A stretch of 64,000 nucleotides of DNA from Butyrivibrio sp. NC2002 (lineage in GTDB: Bacteria > Bacillota > Clostridia > Lachnospirales > Lachnospiraceae): positions 82,250 to 146,249 of the forward strand of contig NZ_KL370882.1 of the NCBI RefSeq assembly GCF_000702265.1. Reading direction: 5' to 3'. Each line of letters begins with the position of its first letter. Within the stretch, counting starts at the first letter, position 1. The position numbers were made by a program, and so were the translations under genes. This document shows, piece by piece, positions 61,401 to 64,000 of the stretch. Under the pieces are notes generated by a model. That model was not told the origin of the DNA and did no database searches. It saw only the letters and a list, made by a program, of their open reading frames with translations.

Positions 61401-61763
61401 GTCAACCTGAACACCGATAACCCGGACATTATATTTATCAAGAACTCCGGCTTTATAAAGTTCAGAACACAAATTAAGACCAGATTGTCCTCCCAAATTA
61501 GGCAAAAGGGCATCCGGTCTTTCCTTTTCAATTACCGCCTCAACACGAGCAACGTTAAGGGGCTCAATATAAGTCCTGTCAGCCATCTCCGGGTCGGTCA
61601 TAATAGTTGCCGGATTGGAATTGACAAGAACGATCTCATATCCAAGGCTTCTTAAGGCTTTGCATGCCTGAGTCCCCGAATAGTCAAACTCACAGGCCTG
61701 TCCGATAACAATCGGGCCTGAACCAATAATTAGTATCTTGTGAATATCTGTTCTCTGTGCCAT
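58494..61763 (-). CDS. carB: Carbamoyl phosphate synthase large subunit CarB
   Basis: 1089 residues from the ATG at 61763 (GGGAG 5 nt upstream). Two homologous ATP-grasp halves ([20 protein letters not shown] and [20 protein letters not shown] open each), with [19 protein letters not shown] and [17 protein letters not shown] as the metal-binding boxes, an oligomerisation domain between, and a C-terminal MGS-like allosteric domain ([20 protein letters not shown]). It makes carbamoyl phosphate for pyrimidines and arginine. carA is not in the window. It is transcribed towards, but ends before, the thi riboswitch. Confidence 0.96.
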   Translation of the reverse strand: [1089 protein letters not shown]

Positions 61764-61837
61764 GTTCTCTCCCATCTTTCCTTTTTTTCATATCAAATCA
61801 AATTTTATTATCCAAATGGGATTATGACAAGAGAAAA

Positions 61838-63031
61838 CTACTTTTTCATTTTTCGGTTTACCCTTCTGACCTTATTTATGTGCCTCTCAAAATCACCGTT
61901 ATTAATTAGCTCGGCTATGACCAACTGGTCAAGTGTGGGGACGGGGCACTCGTAGAATCCGATCTTTTCTAAAAACATGTCAAGAAGGCCTTCCGGAAGC
62001 ACCATATATGCAGCTCTTACGTAGCTTCCTATGGTTCTGGTAAATGTATTTATGTAGATAACCCTTCCCTCTTCATCTATGGAAAAAATCGTTTCCTCCG
62101 GCTTTCTGCTGGGTGTAAATTCGGACTCAAAATCATCCTCTACTATGTAGCCGCCTTTTTTTCTACTCCATTTAAGATATTCTCTTTTTTTTGCAGCTGA
62201 TGCGGTAACGCCACTGGGGAAGCTTCGATAAGGTGTTATGTGAAGGAGTCCCATGTCTGTATTCCAGAGCTCCGCGCTCTCTATGCCGTCTTCTCCGAGG
62301 GTGAGCATTTTTATTGTTCCTCCGCCCGCAACGTAGACCTTGGCGATCTTCTGATAAGAAGGGCTCTCCACTCCGTAAACAATATCTCTTCCGAAGGTCT
62401 GCACAATAAGACCGTATAGATATTCAGCGCCTGCACCTATTATTATCTGCTCCGGAGAGACTACCATTCTCCTTGATCTGTTAAGGTATCTGGCAATTGC
62501 GCTTCGAAGCTCAATAGTTCCGTTTTTGGGGGATTTATTCATTATATAAGAGTCATATTCACTAAGCACGCGCCTGACAGTCTTGGCATAGATGGAATAT
62601 GAAAACCTGGGAGCCGCTTGCTGGTTATTGGTAGTTATGTCTGTGGGTGTTGTCTTTTGCAAGTTACCTGTTTTGCTATCCAATTTGTTGTCTGTTATGC
62701 TGTCTAATTTGTCGTCTGTTATGCTGTCTAATTTGTCGTCTGCCTTAATATCTGCTTTTTTAGCCTTTTCTTTTTCCTGATGTGGGCTTCCAGCGCCGGT
62801 ATATATCTCCCTGTCATCAAATGTGACATAATATCCGCTCTTTTCTCTTGGAGTTATGTATCCCTCATCAGCAAGAAGCTCGTAGGCATGCTCGATCGTA
62901 ATAACACTTACTCCCATCTCGTCCGCCATCACTCGCTTCGACGGAAGCTTGCTCCCTCTCTCGTACCTGCCACCGATTATATCTTCCCTGACTTGCTCAT
63001 ATATCTTTATGTATCTTTTTGACGTTTCCAA
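61838..63031 (-). CDS. MocR-like GntR/aminotransferase regulator lacking the PLP lysine, C-terminally short
   Basis: 397 residues from a TTG at 63031 (GAGGG 7 nt upstream). Residues 5-70 are a GntR winged helix (KLPSKRVMADEMGVSVITIE), 95-120 a tandem-repeat linker (three DDKLDSIT-like units), 140-397 an aminotransferase fold: GTIELRSAIARYLNRSR, QIIIGAGAEYLYGLI, IVEDDFESEF (Asp that contacts the PLP ring). In GabR and PdxR the PLP-lysine sits in GTFSKxL; here the same place reads NTFTRTI (Arg332). The protein also ends about 70-80 residues early compared with MocR proteins. It probably regulates the divergent ECF gene, but PLP sensing is doubtful. Confidence 0.85.
   Translation of the reverse strand: METSKRYIKIYEQVREDIIGGRYERGSKLPSKRVMADEMGVSVITIEHAYELLADEGYITPREKSGYYVTFDDREIYTGAGSPHQEKEKAKKADIKADDKLDSITDDKLDSITDNKLDSKTGNLQKTTPTDITTNNQQAAPRFSYSIYAKTVRRVLSEYDSYIMNKSPKNGTIELRSAIARYLNRSRRMVVSPEQIIIGAGAEYLYGLIVQTFGRDIVYGVESPSYQKIAKVYVAGGGTIKMLTLGEDGIESAELWNTDMGLLHITPYRSFPSGVTASAAKKREYLKWSRKKGGYIVEDDFESEFTPSRKPEETIFSIDEEGRVIYINTFTRTIGSYVRAAYMVLPEGLLDMFLEKIGFYECPVPTLDQLVIAELINNGDFERHINKVRRVNRKMKK
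62679..62750 (-). repeat. Three 24-bp tandem units in the regulator linker
   Basis: Units start at 62679, 62703 and 62727 on the plus strand (consensus TCTAATTTGTCGTCTGTTAT plus 4 nt), coding for DDKLDSIT-type octapeptides. Being a multiple of three, copy-number change would lengthen or shorten the linker without a frameshift. Confidence 0.8.
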
Positions 63032-63067
63032 TTATCTGCCCTCAATCTGGTCATATAAAATATTCAA

Positions 63068-63095
63068 AAACTGATATTTTTAATGTTACCAGTTT
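63068..63095. promoter_or_regulatory. Inverted repeat in the divergent promoter region
   Basis: AAACTG and CAGTTT, 16 nt apart, lie between the MocR-like gene and the ECF gene. The spacing would put the half-sites about two helical turns apart. An operator for the regulator is possible; MocR proteins more often use direct repeats, so support is weak. Confidence 0.25.
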
Positions 63096-63169
63096 GATGA
63101 TATATTATCTTCAATCCAGAAATCAATAGGAATTCTTCATAAAATGATAAATACATCAAGGAGGAGATT

Positions 63170-63766
63170 ATGAAAAACGATAACATTACAAAACTTACTT
63201 TTGCAGGTCTTATGGCTGCTCTTTGCTATGTCGGATATGCTGTGTTCCCGGCAATCAATGCTTCGGGTACTAAGGTTCATGTAGGAAACGCATTCGTCGT
63301 ATTAGGAGCTCTGCTCCTCGGCGGTTTATACGGAGGTCTTGCAGGTGCCGTTGGTCTGTCTCTTGCAGATATTCTCTCAGGATATGCAGCATCAGCACCC
63401 AGAACATTCATCACTAAGCTTGTGATCGGTCTTATCGTAGGTCTTATCGCGCACAAGATTGCTAAGATTTCCGAGGATCACAAAAAGACTTATATCCTTA
63501 AGTGGTCTGCGATCGCAGCTGTAGCAGGTCTTGCTTTTAACTGTGTATTTGAGCCTGCTCTTAAATATGTGTGGTATACACTCCTTACTCCCAACGCTGA
63601 AAAAGCAGCCGCAGCAATAGGAGCACTCGTAGCAATTACAACCTATGCCACAATAATAAATGCAGTTATCAATTCAGTGCTTGGCATCGTGCTATACAAC
63701 GCTCTTCGCCCCGCACTTTATAAGGCAAATCTTTTTCCCAAAAAGATAGCCAACACATCAGTCTAA
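63170..63766 (+). CDS. ECF transporter S-component, possibly for a B6 vitamer
   Basis: 198 residues, about five or six membrane segments. ITKLTFAGLMAALCYVGYAV, GTKVHVGNAFVVLGALLLGG and LSLADILSGYAASAPRTFIT match S-components of the ECF type, which bind a vitamin and hand it to a shared energising module (absent here). Divergence from a MocR/PdxR-like gene suggests pyridoxine or a related compound, because PdxR regulators commonly control B6 uptake genes. AAGGAGG lies close before the ATG. A strong terminator follows. Confidence 0.8.
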   Translation: MKNDNITKLTFAGLMAALCYVGYAVFPAINASGTKVHVGNAFVVLGALLLGGLYGGLAGAVGLSLADILSGYAASAPRTFITKLVIGLIVGLIAHKIAKISEDHKKTYILKWSAIAAVAGLAFNCVFEPALKYVWYTLLTPNAEKAAAAIGALVAITTYATIINAVINSVLGIVLYNALRPALYKANLFPKKIANTSV

Positions 63767-63815
63767 TATCTGCTCATTTTATATAAACGCCGTAGACTTT
63801 TGTCTACAGGCTGAT

Positions 63816-63856
63816 CGGGACAGGATGGAATAAACTCCACCCTGTCCCGGTTTTTT
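63816..63856 (+). terminator. Rho-independent terminator of the ECF gene
   Basis: CGGGACAGG-TGGA pairs with TCCA-CCCTGTCCCG around AATAAAC (one bulge), followed by GTTTTTT. It lies 50 nt past the stop. Confidence 0.85.
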
Positions 63857-63857
63857 A

Positions 63858-64000
63858 CAAGTCATGACTACTTGCGGGCAAAAGCAACAAGTCCCCCTGA
63901 TTTCAAGGCAACTTGGGGCTTTTTTCGCTCCGCGTCGCTGTGGCTAAAAGAGCAAAAGCAACAAGTATGTCCATTTTCCTATATACTTGGGGCTTTTCGC
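63858..64000 (+). repeat. Row of three CAAGT...ACTTG hairpins at the right edge
   Basis: CAAGT-catgact-ACTTG (about 63858-63874), then AAAGCAACAAGT...ACTTGGGGCTTT (63881-63922), then AAAGCAACAAGT...ACTTGGGGCTTT again (63955-63996). In the last two, AAAGC/GCTTT and CAAGT/ACTTG helices flank an AA-GG internal site. A T-run follows the second. The window ends just after the third. Confidence 0.5.

Noticed and set aside
62679..62750. CRISPR-like repeats
   Set aside because: Units are contiguous without spacers and lie in frame in a coding sequence.

Overview
The window reads as a chromosomal segment of a low-to-moderate GC Gram-positive anaerobe, most likely a Lachnospiraceae of the Butyrivibrio/Pseudobutyrivibrio type. 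This is inferred from the glycan-degrading lifestyle (pullulanase, GH13 and GH36 enzymes, three sugar-type ABC importers, a YesMN-type two-component system), lipoprotein signals of Gram-positive type, strong AGGAGG ribosome sites, a TPP riboswitch in front of a thiW-M-E-D-C salvage cluster, and the GGADGPT mini-protein and GG-leader peptide types that I associate with that family. No rRNA, tRNA, CRISPR array, phage module or transposase gene was seen.

Layout. 0-4.5 kb: a left-truncated GGADGPT-motif protein, a membrane-anchored C39-like cysteine peptidase, a broken solute-binding-protein tail, and two helix-turn-helix membrane proteins, one paired with a lipoprotein. 4.5-8.1 kb: a decayed stretch holding an antitoxin gene with a broken PemK/MazF-like toxin, orphan coding fragments, a DUF234-type AAA ATPase and a GNAT acetyltransferase. 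8.1-9.9 kb: small enzymes and a membrane protein. 10.2-14.6 kb: a c-di-GMP block (EAL phosphodiesterase, membrane GGDEF cyclase, PAS-GGDEF cyclase). 14.8-20 kb: a LplBC-type ABC importer with its lipoprotein and a MATE transporter carrying an RsbW-like C-terminal domain. 20.1-21.5 kb: a CstA-family transporter. 21.6-28.1 kb: an alpha-galactoside utilisation cluster (GH36 enzyme, two permeases, binding protein) with a divergent AraC regulator.

28.1-30.5 kb: a UvrD-family helicase flanked by two 111-bp direct repeats, each carrying the 3' end of the araC gene and a palindrome with 26-bp arms; the second copy supplies the C-terminus of an NhaC-type antiporter. 32-35.1 kb: the least ordinary part, a 748-residue protein with a PI3K/HipA-like kinase signature flanked by duplicated helical modules, a frameshifted small gene sharing its N-terminal motif, and an orphan GG-leader (RiPP-like) precursor peptide.

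35.3-46.8 kb: a secreted beta-propeller protein, a heavy-metal-associated membrane protein, a nitroreductase, an aldo/keto reductase, a cell-surface type I pullulanase behind a LacI-type palindrome, a membrane HAD phosphatase, a YesM/YesN pair and a cytoplasmic GH13 enzyme. The GH13 gene is the last gene of a Dpp-type ABC operon (46.8-52.8 kb), so that importer probably carries oligosaccharides. 54.2-58.4 kb: thiamine genes under a TPP riboswitch. 58.5-61.8 kb: carB. 61.8-63.8 kb: a MocR-type regulator lacking the PLP lysine, divergent from an ECF S-component. The right edge holds a strong terminator and a row of related hairpins.

Limits: everything was read by eye. Family names rest on remembered motifs. 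Coordinates of short sites may be off by a base.
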